A stretch of 64,000 bases of DNA from Opitutaceae bacterium (GCA_028284235.1 JANQSC010000017.1:52761-116760), one strand, 5' to 3'; positions 8,805 through 17,382 are shown, counted from the first letter of the stretch. Translations and numbers: made by a program. The notes: generated by a model not told the origin, from the sequence alone.

Positions 8805-9104
8805 ATGATTCCGCCCAGCGACATGCAACTAATCGGAAATGAACTGGCGATCGTCTGGCAGGACGGAACCGAGAGCTACATCTCCGCCCAGCTTTTACGG
8901 GCCCGGTCCCCCAGCGCTTCGGTTTCAGGCGAGAAGGATATTTTCGGGACGCAATACGGCGGCGAAAGCGGCAAGGACTACTCCGATGTCGCCATCGAAT
9001 CCTGGCAGCCGGTCGGCGCCTACGCCTTTCGCTTCCACTTCTCGGACGGACACAACACCGGCATCTATAGCTACGATCTTCTCCGGAAACTCGGCGAATC
9101 GTGA
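8805..9104 (+). CDS. DUF971 (GBBH-like N-terminal domain) protein
   Basis: About 100 residues, almost entirely the small all-beta DUF971 domain found at the N-terminus of gamma-butyrobetaine hydroxylases and as stand-alone proteins next to Fe-S or metal proteins. The recognisable core runs from NELAIVWQDG through SWQPVGAYAFRFHFSDGHNTGIYSY. Stand-alone members have no established function. The frame is open from 8568, across the mraZ promoter, but the domain begins only near 8820, so ATG 8805 (or 8823) is chosen. It overlaps the following HAD gene by the sequence GTGA. Confidence 0.75.
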   Translation: MIPPSDMQLIGNELAIVWQDGTESYISAQLLRARSPSASVSGEKDIFGTQYGGESGKDYSDVAIESWQPVGAYAFRFHFSDGHNTGIYSYDLLRKLGES

Positions 9105-9817
9105 GCCCGCGCCTTCCAATCCGGGCCGTCACGCTTGACGCCGCTGGCACGCTCCTCTTTCCAACTCCCTCCGTCGGCGCCATCTATCGTGAAGTAATGG
9201 CCGACCACGGCCTCGAACTCGATGCTGTGAAACTCGAGCGCGGATTCCAACAGGCGATGAGCGCGACCCCCAAGCCGCTTCCCCGCAGTGACAGTCTAGC
9301 CGCCGAACGCGCCTACTGGAGAGCGATCGTTTCGAGCGCAATTCGCTTCCAGGCGGAGCTTCCATCCAATTTCGACACTTTGTTCGAAGCGCTCTGGAGC
9401 GAATTCGCCAAGGGCCGCCGCTGGCGCCTCAACGACGACGCGAGGGAACTCTTCGACGCGCTCGACCAACGCGAAGTCCCCTTCTCACTGCTCACTAACT
9501 GGGACCCGCGCGTTCTCTCGGTCCTAGACGACCATCGCATTCGCCACCGATTCGAGCGGATCTTCATTTCGAGCGAAATCGGATTCCAAAAACCCGATCG
9601 CGCCATTTTCGCCCATGCCGCCAGCCAACTCGGTCGCTCGCCGGCGGAGCTGATGCACATCGGAGACCACCCAGAGCAGGACGTCGCCGGCGCTCTCCGA
9701 GCCGGATGGAAGGCGCTGCATTTCACCCAGTCCCCTTCTCCCAGCAACGCCCCTGCACCTACGATCGCCCGACTCCGAGACGCGCTCGCGTTCCTGCCGA
9801 CCAAACAGTCAACGTAA
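9101..9817 (+). CDS. HAD-superfamily hydrolase (HDHD3-like)
   Basis: Predicted phosphatase of the haloacid dehalogenase fold, 238 residues, cytoplasmic. Motif I is LDAAGTLLF: the nucleophilic Asp is present, but the usual second Asp (general acid) is Ala, as in the HDHD3/REG-2-like group. Motif II (LLTNWD), motif III (FQKPDRAIF) and motif IV (HIGDHPEQDVAGA) are present. Start is GTG at 9101, overlapping the stop of the DUF971 gene. Substrate unknown. Confidence 0.8.
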   Translation: MSPRLPIRAVTLDAAGTLLFPTPSVGAIYREVMADHGLELDAVKLERGFQQAMSATPKPLPRSDSLAAERAYWRAIVSSAIRFQAELPSNFDTLFEALWSEFAKGRRWRLNDDARELFDALDQREVPFSLLTNWDPRVLSVLDDHRIRHRFERIFISSEIGFQKPDRAIFAHAASQLGRSPAELMHIGDHPEQDVAGALRAGWKALHFTQSPSPSNAPAPTIARLRDALAFLPTKQST

Positions 9818-9820
9818 AGT

Positions 9821-9917
9821 CATACTCTTAATCCTAATCATAATCATACTCTTAATCTTAATCAAATGAAGAAGGTATTGGGGGTGATTAGGATTATGAG
9901 TATGATTATGATTAGGA
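9821..9917. repeat. Hexanucleotide inverted-repeat hairpin, copy 1
   Basis: Four bases after the HAD stop begins a run of hexamers of the form TCHTAM (TCCTAA, TCATAA, TCATAC, TCTTAA, TCTTAA). After a 22-base loop the reverse complement follows. The arm 9832-9863 pairs with 9886-9917 over 32 bases with only two mismatches. This could form a very long stem in RNA or a cruciform in DNA. A related element lies at 11430-11523. No T-run follows, so a classic intrinsic terminator is not evident, although the 3'-end position suggests a role in RNA stability or termination. Confidence 0.8.
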
Positions 9918-10041
9918 GATGAAGCGAAGGCGTGGACTTACGAGACAGCTTCAAAATAGCAGTCAAACGCCAGTCCGGCGACTTTCCCCGGAAAATCATT
10001 GGCTTTACAGCACCCGTGTCGTTCGCTTCATTCGACCGACT

Positions 10042-10488
10042 ATGTCACAGAGCTGTCTCCACGAACGAACATCGAAAACCGAAATCGAAAAAGGGCTGAG
10101 CCTCCAGCCGAAGTTCGACGCCGACGGATTAATTCCGTGCATCACCACCGACGTTCATACCAACCAGGTGCTCATGTTCGCTTTCATGAATCGCGAAGCG
10201 CTCGAACATACGATCGAAACCGGCAAGGTCACTTACTTCAGCCGGTCCCGCGGCAAACTCTGGGTAAAAGGGGAATCCTCCGGACAAGTGCAACATCTCA
10301 AGGAGCTGAGAACCGATTGCGACCAGGATGTCATTCTTTGCAAAGCGGAAATCGGCGAAAACGGAGCGTCCTGTCATAATGGATACCGCTCGTGCTTTTA
10401 CCGCAAGCTCGACACGCAGTCGGGCGAACTCGTCTTCGACGGCGGCGAACCGCTATTCGATCCGGAAGAGGTCTACGGCAAAGCCTAG
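10042..10488 (+). CDS. hisI: Phosphoribosyl-AMP cyclohydrolase
   Basis: Third step of histidine biosynthesis: hydrolytic opening of the phosphoribosyl-AMP ring. About 148 residues, the stand-alone HisI form with no fused HisE domain. Typical motifs are NQVLMFAFMN, ATYFSRSR-like VTYFSRSRGKLW, the metal-binding DCDQD and the zinc-binding Cys in GASCHNGYRSCFYR. The open frame starts at 9919, but the additional 41 residues are not part of the family and overlap the repeat region, so ATG 10042 is chosen. No other his gene is nearby. Confidence 0.92.
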   Translation: MSQSCLHERTSKTEIEKGLSLQPKFDADGLIPCITTDVHTNQVLMFAFMNREALEHTIETGKVTYFSRSRGKLWVKGESSGQVQHLKELRTDCDQDVILCKAEIGENGASCHNGYRSCFYRKLDTQSGELVFDGGEPLFDPEEVYGKA

Positions 10489-10521
10489 GCGACTGGCATC
10501 GACGAATCGAACCTCCCGCAA

Positions 10522-11415
10522 ATGCCTGAATCCGCAACCTACTATCGAGGCTGCCCCGTTTGGAACTGCCGCGACTGGATTGGGACCGTTTTCGACAAGC
10601 GAGCATCCGCTCAGGATTCGCTTCGGCACTACGCCAAGTTTTTCAATACGGTCGAAGCGAATTCGATCTTCTACGCCCTCCCGCCGCTCGCCACAGTCGA
10701 GCGTTGGATGGCGGAAGCGGGCCCTGGATTCAGATTCTGCCCAAAATTCCCCAAGTCGATTTCGCACGAGCGACGCCTGTCAGGAGCCGACTCGGAAACG
10801 GACGCCTTTATCAAGATCTTGGAGACGCTGCAGCACGGCGAACGGCTCGGCCCGAGCTTTCTCCAGCTACCGCCCTCTTTCAATGCGCACAGTTTCGATA
10901 CCTTGGAACGTTTCTTGAGCAGTCTGCCCAAGGAGTTCCACTACGCAGTGGAGCCGCGACACGTCAGCTGGTACGACAAGTCCGACAACGAACAGCGCCT
11001 CGACGACACGCTGCAAGCGCTGGGGATGGACAAGGTTATCTTCGACAGCCGCCCGCTCTTCGCAGCCCAGTCGCCCGACGAGGCGGAGATCGCCGCCCAG
11101 TCGCGTAAACCGCAAACTCCCGTCCGAAAAATCGCCACCGGCAATCGGCCGTTCCTACGCTTCGTCGGCCAGAATTCGACGCCCGAGAACGAACCTTGGA
11201 TCAAAGAATGGGCACCCGTCATCAATAAATGGATACTTGAAGGCAAAAAGCCATTCGTTTTCACCCATTGCCCCGACGAAGCCTACGCTCCCTATTTCGC
11301 CCGAGCTTTGCACGAGCAGTTGAAGAAGCTCAACCCGCTCCTCGACCCGTTCCCGGCGATGGCGAGCGACACGCGGACGCCCGCCAGGGAAGAGGAACAG
11401 CTCGATTTGTTTTAG
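10522..11415 (+). CDS. DUF72 (YecE-like) protein with C-terminal clamp-type motif
   Basis: 297-residue TIM-barrel-like DUF72 protein. Typical segments are YRGCPVWNCRDWIG at the N-terminus, HYAKFFNTVEANSIFY, the LGPSFLQLPPSF strand, YAVEPRHVSWY and the C-terminal VFTHCPDEAYAPYFAR. The family's activity is not settled. The last residues are EEEQLDLF: QLDLF fits the consensus of the bacterial sliding-clamp-binding pentapeptide, and sits at the very end on a flexible tail, as in known clamp clients. It starts 33 bases after hisI and ends before a hexamer hairpin. Confidence 0.82.
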   Translation: MPESATYYRGCPVWNCRDWIGTVFDKRASAQDSLRHYAKFFNTVEANSIFYALPPLATVERWMAEAGPGFRFCPKFPKSISHERRLSGADSETDAFIKILETLQHGERLGPSFLQLPPSFNAHSFDTLERFLSSLPKEFHYAVEPRHVSWYDKSDNEQRLDDTLQALGMDKVIFDSRPLFAAQSPDEAEIAAQSRKPQTPVRKIATGNRPFLRFVGQNSTPENEPWIKEWAPVINKWILEGKKPFVFTHCPDEAYAPYFARALHEQLKKLNPLLDPFPAMASDTRTPAREEEQLDLF

Positions 11416-11429
11416 TTCCAATAAGATTC

Positions 11430-11523
11430 TCAATCATAATCCTACTCCTAATCATAATCAAAAAACCAACCGACGGCGCGAGGAGGATTAAGATTATGAG
11501 TAAGATTAGGAGTATGATTATGG
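11430..11523. repeat. Hexanucleotide inverted-repeat hairpin, copy 2
   Basis: Located between the convergent ends of the DUF72 gene and the cyclophilin gene. The left arm (about 11430-11460) consists of TCHTAM hexamers; the right arm (11484-11523) is the reverse-complement class (GGATTAAGATTATGAG and so on). Arms can pair but with about one mismatch per hexamer, so pairing is less perfect than in copy 1 at 9821. The spacer contains the GC-rich CCGACGGCGCG. Placement between two converging genes would suit a bidirectional transcription end. Confidence 0.75.
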
Positions 11524-11526
11524 CTT

Positions 11527-13569
11527 CTATCGGACTTCGAACACTTCGACGAGACCGACTCCGATTTGATCGTCCACGCTGCTCAGGATGACCGAGTAGC
11601 CACCCGGCTCAAGCGTCAGCATCAGAGCCGCGTCCTTGCTGCCCTCGTCGGGCACGATCGCGCCCGAGCCTTGCATGGCTCGTATCAACGAATCTTTGAC
11701 ATCGGTGTCCTCCCAGTCGTCGGAGTAACCAATCGTTTCGCCGAGACCGTTTTTCACCGTTATCTCAGGATCGTCGATGAAGTTCTGGACGCCGCCGGCT
11801 TCGAGGGCGGGACCGAGACCTCGAATCAGCACATTCGCCTTTTCAGTGCCCGCGATCCAAAAGCCAGCGATCAAAACATTTTCGCCCGTGCCCACTTCGG
11901 CCCGCGTGGATACATTGAAGAGGCGAATATCGGTGTTGAGGCGGTCTTCGTCGGCGTCGAACACTTCGGCAAGCACGATACCGTCAGCCTCCCCGACATT
12001 GGGTCCAACCAAGGCGCTATATCCCCCCGAATCCACCGGAAATGAACCAATCACCACCGAATCCGCGCTGCCCGCTTCGAATGGCTGAGCCCCGGAACGC
12101 GGCAGAAGCTCGTCCAGCAAATCGAGATCCGTCCCATTTTCCCAATCGTCGTTGATTACATCCACTCCAAGCCCGGAACGAAAACGCAACAACGGATCTG
12201 GCATCGCTCCCACCACCCCTCGATCCAGCAAGTCGGGCCCAACGCCGCGAACGACCAACTGCTTTTCGCCCGCGCCGCCGGTGATGAAGAATCCGACAAT
12301 GAGCGACGCTTCGCCGGAACGGGAAACGCCTCGAGTCGAGATATTAATCAAACGACCCGACTTCGTTGCCGCTTCAATCGTGGCCGCGTTCGAAACGGTC
12401 GTGCCTTCGGAATTTGTGGCGCTCACCGTGTAGACACCGGCATCGTCGCTTGTAAAAGAAGCGATCTCGTAAGTCGGACTCGTCGCTCCGGCGATTGGAT
12501 CGCCGTCCAGATTCCACTGATACGTCAGGGCGGTATTAGATACGGCGACTATCGAGAGCGTCACCGGACGTCCGATTTCCACAACGCGCGACAGGGGCTG
12601 GCTCGAAAACACTGGAGTCACCGCTTGTATTTGCACTTCGAACGTATCCTCCACAGTATTACCGTTCGTATCCGAGGCGGTCACTGTAATCGTCGCCGCG
12701 CCAACTTCCGAGCTTCCCGGTGTCACAACCAAGGTGGAACCATCCAGGGAGACAGTCGCTAGATCCGTATCCGAACTGGCGGCGGTGAACGATATCATCG
12801 ACGGGTTTCCATCGGAATCTGGATACATAGCGACTCGTCGAGCGGTTTTCATGACTATCATGAATTCCGCGGCGATCGGATCGTCGATTGTTCCCAAGAG
12901 CGGTACGTCGTCAAACAACTGGGCGTTGTTGAACAAAGGGATCGAGCTCCACGTGTTCACTGCTTCGATTGACTCCGCAACGTCCATGCCGGTGCCAATG
13001 ACGCGGGCAAAAACAGTAAACCCGCCGTTTTGCGTATCCAGATTCGCGGAGTTGTCGGCGAGATTGATGAAGAACTCGTTGGTGGCGCTGTCGGGGTCGC
13101 CATCGAGTTTCGCCATGGAAAGCGTGCCGACCACGTTCGACAAATTGAACTCGTTCACCACCGGATCGTCCGCGGGCACCTCGACCACCGGAAAGCCGGC
13201 GGTGAACCCGCCGCCCTGCAGCACGAAGTCGGCAATAGAGCGGTGGATGATCGAGTTGTTGTAGTCGCCGTCGTCCACGTAGTTGAGAAAATTGGCGACA
13301 TTGGCCGGGGCCGCATCCGCGAGCATCTCAATGTTGATCACGCCCAGAAGAGGCTCATTTTCCCGGCTGAAATCCAATTCCACAATCTGCCCGGTCACCC
13401 CGTCGATTTCGAAATAGTCAGTCAGATCCACCTCCAGAGCGGGTCCTTCCACCTGGCCTTCGAGGTCTCCCAGCGCTTGCGAGGATTCAAGCTGCAACGT
13501 CTGCCCGTTTGCGGCCAACGCAAATGATAAAACTGCCAATGTAGCAGAGGTAATCGAATGTAGTTTCAT
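11527..13569 (-). CDS. Secreted cyclophilin-type peptidyl-prolyl isomerase with Ig-like and C-terminal repeat domains
   Basis: 680 residues. Signal peptide (about 1-22, ending ALAANGQ), cyclophilin domain about 62-245 with core IHRSIADFVLQGGGF and TNEFFINLADNS, a cadherin-like segment around 250-315, an Ig-like domain about 318-400 ending in the SDDAGVYTVSATN signature, then two repeats at about 406-537 and 549-680. Each repeat starts LxNxSTR and contains a VVRGVGP/LIRGLGP and an NDDWE/SDDWE signature. Such repeats are frequent in exported verrucomicrobial proteins. Probable periplasmic or cell-surface foldase; substrate unknown. Upstream neighbour is the GntR gene, 140 bases away. Confidence 0.88.
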   Translation of the reverse strand: MKLHSITSATLAVLSFALAANGQTLQLESSQALGDLEGQVEGPALEVDLTDYFEIDGVTGQIVELDFSRENEPLLGVINIEMLADAAPANVANFLNYVDDGDYNNSIIHRSIADFVLQGGGFTAGFPVVEVPADDPVVNEFNLSNVVGTLSMAKLDGDPDSATNEFFINLADNSANLDTQNGGFTVFARVIGTGMDVAESIEAVNTWSSIPLFNNAQLFDDVPLLGTIDDPIAAEFMIVMKTARRVAMYPDSDGNPSMISFTAASSDTDLATVSLDGSTLVVTPGSSEVGAATITVTASDTNGNTVEDTFEVQIQAVTPVFSSQPLSRVVEIGRPVTLSIVAVSNTALTYQWNLDGDPIAGATSPTYEIASFTSDDAGVYTVSATNSEGTTVSNAATIEAATKSGRLINISTRGVSRSGEASLIVGFFITGGAGEKQLVVRGVGPDLLDRGVVGAMPDPLLRFRSGLGVDVINDDWENGTDLDLLDELLPRSGAQPFEAGSADSVVIGSFPVDSGGYSALVGPNVGEADGIVLAEVFDADEDRLNTDIRLFNVSTRAEVGTGENVLIAGFWIAGTEKANVLIRGLGPALEAGGVQNFIDDPEITVKNGLGETIGYSDDWEDTDVKDSLIRAMQGSGAIVPDEGSKDAALMLTLEPGGYSVILSSVDDQIGVGLVEVFEVR

Positions 13570-13709
13570 AAGTTTGGAAGGAGGTAGTTATGCTCGGGCT
13601 CCAGGGCCACAGCAGTAATACGGGAGCGCTTCAACGCCGGTTTCATATTACGAAGCCAGAAAGAGAACAAAGTTCCCGAAAATCGCCAGCATTGTTTCAC
13701 CCGAAGAGG

Positions 13710-14462
13710 CTATTCGCCGGACTCCAGCGCCAGAGCGGCTTCCACATCCACAGCGACATTCGCGCACAATTCCACCATCGCCAAACGCGCCTCTTCCGGC
13801 CGTGCGTCGATCACCGCGGCGCCGATTCGCTTGTGTAGCGGCAAGGACCGAATCAACGCCCCCGGAACGCTGTCCGTGAGCGAGCGGCTCAAGGCCAACG
13901 CGGAGTTGATGTTGGCCATCACCGTCTCCAGAAACGGGTTTCCCGACGCGGAGAATATCGCGCCGTGGAAGGCCATGTCCGCTGCTGCGCATTCGTCGAT
14001 CGAAATCGCGCCCGCGTCGAACTGCCGACAAGCTCGCTCCAATTCCGCCAGACATTCCGCAATCGCGCGACGTTGCTCCTGGGTAGCGCGACGAGCCGCC
14101 TGCTCGGCAGCAGCCGGTTCGATCACGCCGCGAAACTCCGTCAACGACCGGATGACCTCTGGGTCCACTTCGCCCATCATCGACCATACGAGCACATCGG
14201 GATCGGTCAAATTCCACCGTTCGCGCGGTTGGACGCACGTTCCCGTGCGCGGTCGGACCGTAAGCAGTCCCTTCGCCGACAGTACCTTGATCCCCTCCCG
14301 AAGCGCATTTCGACTCACATCGAGCTCTTCGCGCAAGTCTTCCTCGATCGGCAAGGTCGTTCCCGGAGCGTATTCACCCGATACGATTCGCCGCCCCAAC
14401 TCGTGCACAATCGATCCATGCAAGCTCCGCGAGGGATAGGTTTTAGCGGGGTGTCTCTTCAT
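13710..14462 (-). CDS. GntR-family transcriptional regulator, FadR/FCD type
   Basis: 250 residues. N-terminal winged helix-turn-helix (about 15-80) with the GntR signature LREELDVSRNALREGIKVLSAKG cut here at LDVSRNALREGIKVLSAKG, followed by an all-helical FCD ligand-binding domain whose metal-binding pattern includes D...H in ADMAFHGAI and a later H in LPLHKRI. It is divergent from the U32-like and dehydrogenase genes, so it is the likely regulator of that pair; the ligand may be a sugar acid or hydroxyproline derivative, which is inference. Confidence 0.88.
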   Translation of the reverse strand: MKRHPAKTYPSRSLHGSIVHELGRRIVSGEYAPGTTLPIEEDLREELDVSRNALREGIKVLSAKGLLTVRPRTGTCVQPRERWNLTDPDVLVWSMMGEVDPEVIRSLTEFRGVIEPAAAEQAARRATQEQRRAIAECLAELERACRQFDAGAISIDECAAADMAFHGAIFSASGNPFLETVMANINSALALSRSLTDSVPGALIRSLPLHKRIGAAVIDARPEEARLAMVELCANVAVDVEAALALESGE

Positions 14463-14727
14463 AAACCTCTAGTAGTTCGAAAGATACAGCTTAATTAGAT
14501 TCTATTACAACGACAAATAGCGAGACGGAGCGTCTTCGAAAGCACTCCATTGGACAACCGCTGCAAGTCCCTTGAGGCTAGTTGCGCAAATGAAACGACG
14601 TGCACGAACTCGACCTTGACTCTATCGAGTGAATCGCTCCCGATTGATTCGCCGCAGGGGTCTCGCCGGACTCCCGCCCAGAGTGGATTCAGCGAAACCT
14701 ACCCAAAAACGCGTATAGACTACCAAC
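14463..14727. promoter_or_regulatory. Divergent control region between the GntR gene and the U32-like/dehydrogenase pair
   Basis: 265 bases with no gene. The AT-rich imperfect palindrome TAATTAGATTCTATTA at 14492-14507, 30 bases from the GntR start, is the best candidate operator. The octamer TTCGAAAG occurs at about 14477 and again at about 14533. No convincing -10/-35 pair was found for either gene. Regulatory role is inferred from the divergent arrangement. Confidence 0.35.
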
Positions 14728-15657
14728 ATGCAAAAATCGATCGACGCTCTCAAAAGTCTAGAATTGCCCATATCGGATAAGAAAACCGAATCCAGCAAGC
14801 GATTCGCCGACGGATCCCAATATCGTATCGAAATTCCAAGTACGGAGACCCCGGAAGCGTTTAAGCGCCTTCTCGAAATCGCGGATACAATCGACTGTCC
14901 CGTCCACCGAGTCAGCCAGGGGAGCGGCATCCAAATGCTCAGCGACGCCCAAATCCGCTCCTTCGCTCAAATCGGAGCGGAACGGAACATCGAAGTCTGC
15001 CTCTTCACCACGCCCCGAGCGAACTTCGATGTTGGCGGACTTTGGAACGCCCCTGCCGGGAAAGTAGTCCAGTGGCAGGCGCGCGGGGCCGATCAAATCC
15101 GATACAGCCTCGACGACATCTTTCGCGCCTGCGATCTTGGAATCCGGTCATTCCTGCTTTCCGACTTCGGATTGATCCAAGCGGTCGCCAAACTTCGGTC
15201 CAGCGGGCAGCTACCCAGCGAGTTGATCATAAAGTCGTCCGCGATACTTGCTCCCGCCAATCCGGCCACCTGTCAATTGCTCGAGTCGATCGGTTCCGAC
15301 ACCATCAACGTGGCGACCGATCTCTCAGTCGATCAACTGTCCGCGATCCGGCAGTCGATCGACGCTCCCCTCGACATCTATGTTGAATCCCCCGACGGGC
15401 TCGGCGGTTTCGTCCGGCACTTTGAAACGCCGGACTTCATCCAATTCGCCGCCCCGATCTACATCAAACTCGGCCTTCGAAACGGACCGGACATCTATCC
15501 CTACGGAAAGCACCTCGAATCCGCCGCCCTCACCCTCTCGGAAGAACGCGTTCGCAGGAGCAAGCTTGTCTACGATTTGATCCAGCGCGAATCACCACAA
15601 GCAACGATGTCCCAGCCCAACGTCCGACACGCCGACCTCGGAGTACCCGTGATCTAA
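14728..15657 (+). CDS. TIM-barrel protein, peptidase U32-like
   Basis: 309 residues, cytoplasmic, alternating beta-alpha pattern of a TIM barrel; visible barrel strands include YRIEIPS, IEVCLFTTPR, GIRSFLLSDFG, DTINVATDLS and LDIYVES. It resembles proteins annotated as U32 peptidases, but I see none of the residues that define the proteolytic U32 Cys/Arg motifs, so peptidase activity should not be assumed. Located 61 bases before a ketoglutarate-semialdehyde-type dehydrogenase and divergent from an FCD regulator, it may act as a lyase or dehydratase of the same catabolic route. Function uncertain. Confidence 0.6.
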   Translation: MQKSIDALKSLELPISDKKTESSKRFADGSQYRIEIPSTETPEAFKRLLEIADTIDCPVHRVSQGSGIQMLSDAQIRSFAQIGAERNIEVCLFTTPRANFDVGGLWNAPAGKVVQWQARGADQIRYSLDDIFRACDLGIRSFLLSDFGLIQAVAKLRSSGQLPSELIIKSSAILAPANPATCQLLESIGSDTINVATDLSVDQLSAIRQSIDAPLDIYVESPDGLGGFVRHFETPDFIQFAAPIYIKLGLRNGPDIYPYGKHLESAALTLSEERVRRSKLVYDLIQRESPQATMSQPNVRHADLGVPVI

Positions 15658-15718
15658 CGACAAACAGAGTTGCAGCCGTAGCCCGCAGCGCCAGAATGCG
15701 ACGCCAATCCCAATTGAT

Positions 15719-17320
15719 ATGCCTACAGACATCCCAACCTCGCTCCTCGGACGTTCTCTAATCGGATTCAAAGAAGGGTCCGATACTCCCGATCCAAAAC
15801 GGGCCATCGACCCTTCCAATGGCAATGAAATTGAACCACCGTTTTTCAATGCCTCCAGCGAGGAAGTCGAGTCGGCCGCAACGCTCGCGAAAAACGCCTT
15901 CCAATCATACAGCGGAAAATCCGGCGCCGAACGGGCGGAGTTTCTCGAAGCGATCGCCAACGAAATCGAAGCCCTGGGCGAAACGCTCACCCAACGGGCC
16001 ATGCAGGAAACCGGACTTCCTGAAGGGAGAATTATTGGCGAAACCGGTCGAACCACAGGCCAGCTGCGCTTGTTCGCCCAAGTCGCCCGGGACGGCTCCT
16101 GGAGCCAGCCGCGCATCGATACCGCGATTCCGGATCGCGAGCCCCTGCCCAAACCCGACGTCCGCTCCATGCTTCGCCCAGTGGGACCCGTCGTCGTTTT
16201 CGCCGCGAGCAACTTCCCACTCGCCTTTTCGACCGCAGGTGGCGACACCGCATCCGCCCTCGCGGCCGGTTGCCCAGTCATCGTCAAAGCCCACTCGTCC
16301 CATCCCGGCACGGCGGAACTCGTAGCGCGCGCCATTCAATCCGCCGCCCGAGCGACCAGTATGCCTGAAGGCGTCTTTAGTCTTCTCTTCGGCGGCGGAC
16401 GGTCGGTCGGTTCCGCCCTCGTAACCCACCCAGCCGTAAAAGCGGTCGGATTCACCGGATCAACTGCCGGAGGAACGGCCCTGATGAAACTTGCCGCCGA
16501 GCGCAAGGAACCCATTCCCGTCTACGCCGAAATGGGCAGCGTAAACCCGGTCGTCCTCCTGCCCGGAGCGATCGCGGATCGAGGCGAATCCATCGCGGCG
16601 GGACTACATGTTTCGGCGACTTTGGGAGTGGGTCAGTTCTGCACGAATCCAGGCGTCGCGCTCGTCAAGAAAGACGATGCGGGCGACGCGTTCGTCGCGA
16701 GCTTCGTGGAGAAAATGAAAGCGACCGCGTCGCAAGTCATGCTCAACGCAACCATCCAAAGCGCCTATTCCGACGGCGTGCAACGCATGGACTCCAGCCA
16801 AGGCGTTCGTACTCTTGTTTCCAATACAGTGAACGATGGATCGTCAGGATGCCTCGGTAGCGCCGCCGTATTCGAAACCGACGCGTCCGCATTCCTGGCC
16901 GACGCGACTCTCAGCGAAGAGCTATTCGGACCGGGAACGACAATCGTGCGCTGGTCGGAAACGTCCGAACTACTCGCGGTACTAGAAAGTTTCGAAGGAC
17001 AACTCACCGGCACCCTTCACGGAACGGAAGACGATTTCGCTCAATACGGGGATGCCTTGCCCATTCTCGAACGAAAAGTGGGCCGAATTGTCTACAACGC
17101 ATTTCCGACCGGAGTGGAAGTGTGTCCCTCCATGGTGCATGGCGGACCGTATCCAGCCACCTCCGACGGCCGAAGCACTTCAGTCGGCACGCACGCCATC
17201 ACACGCTTCGCCCGCCTCATCGCCTACCAGGACAGCCCGCAAAACCTGCTCCCGCCCGAACTCAGAGACGACAATCCCACGGGAGTCACCCGTCTCGAAA
17301 ACGGCAAATTCGCTTCCTAG
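15719..17320 (+). CDS. Aldehyde dehydrogenase, 2,5-dioxovalerate (alpha-ketoglutarate semialdehyde) type
   Basis: 533 residues. NAD(P)-dependent aldehyde oxidation; members of this subgroup turn alpha-ketoglutarate semialdehyde into alpha-ketoglutarate at the end of sugar-acid, pentose or hydroxyproline degradation. Seen: FAASNFPLAFSTAGGD (NAD region, about 161-176), GFTGSTAGG, general-base Glu in YAEMGSVNPV (about 271) and the catalytic Cys in GQFCTNPG (about 303). The separate SNFPLAFS and AEMGSVNP wording is typical of this subgroup, not of general ALDHs. Follows the U32-like gene on the same strand. Confidence 0.85.
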   Translation: MPTDIPTSLLGRSLIGFKEGSDTPDPKRAIDPSNGNEIEPPFFNASSEEVESAATLAKNAFQSYSGKSGAERAEFLEAIANEIEALGETLTQRAMQETGLPEGRIIGETGRTTGQLRLFAQVARDGSWSQPRIDTAIPDREPLPKPDVRSMLRPVGPVVVFAASNFPLAFSTAGGDTASALAAGCPVIVKAHSSHPGTAELVARAIQSAARATSMPEGVFSLLFGGGRSVGSALVTHPAVKAVGFTGSTAGGTALMKLAAERKEPIPVYAEMGSVNPVVLLPGAIADRGESIAAGLHVSATLGVGQFCTNPGVALVKKDDAGDAFVASFVEKMKATASQVMLNATIQSAYSDGVQRMDSSQGVRTLVSNTVNDGSSGCLGSAAVFETDASAFLADATLSEELFGPGTTIVRWSETSELLAVLESFEGQLTGTLHGTEDDFAQYGDALPILERKVGRIVYNAFPTGVEVCPSMVHGGPYPATSDGRSTSVGTHAITRFARLIAYQDSPQNLLPPELRDDNPTGVTRLENGKFAS

Positions 17321-17382
17321 AATCTGGCCCGCAATTCGAATATCAGGTAGGGACGGACCGCCGGGCCGTCCGAATCGGCAAT

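Noticed and set aside
9821..11523. The two hexamer elements as a CRISPR array
   Set aside because: Units are 6 bases, without spacers of constant length, and no cas gene is near.
14728..15657. Naming the TIM-barrel gene a collagenase or U32 peptidase
   Set aside because: Only the general fold resembles U32; the proteolytic signature residues are not seen and the context is small-molecule catabolism.
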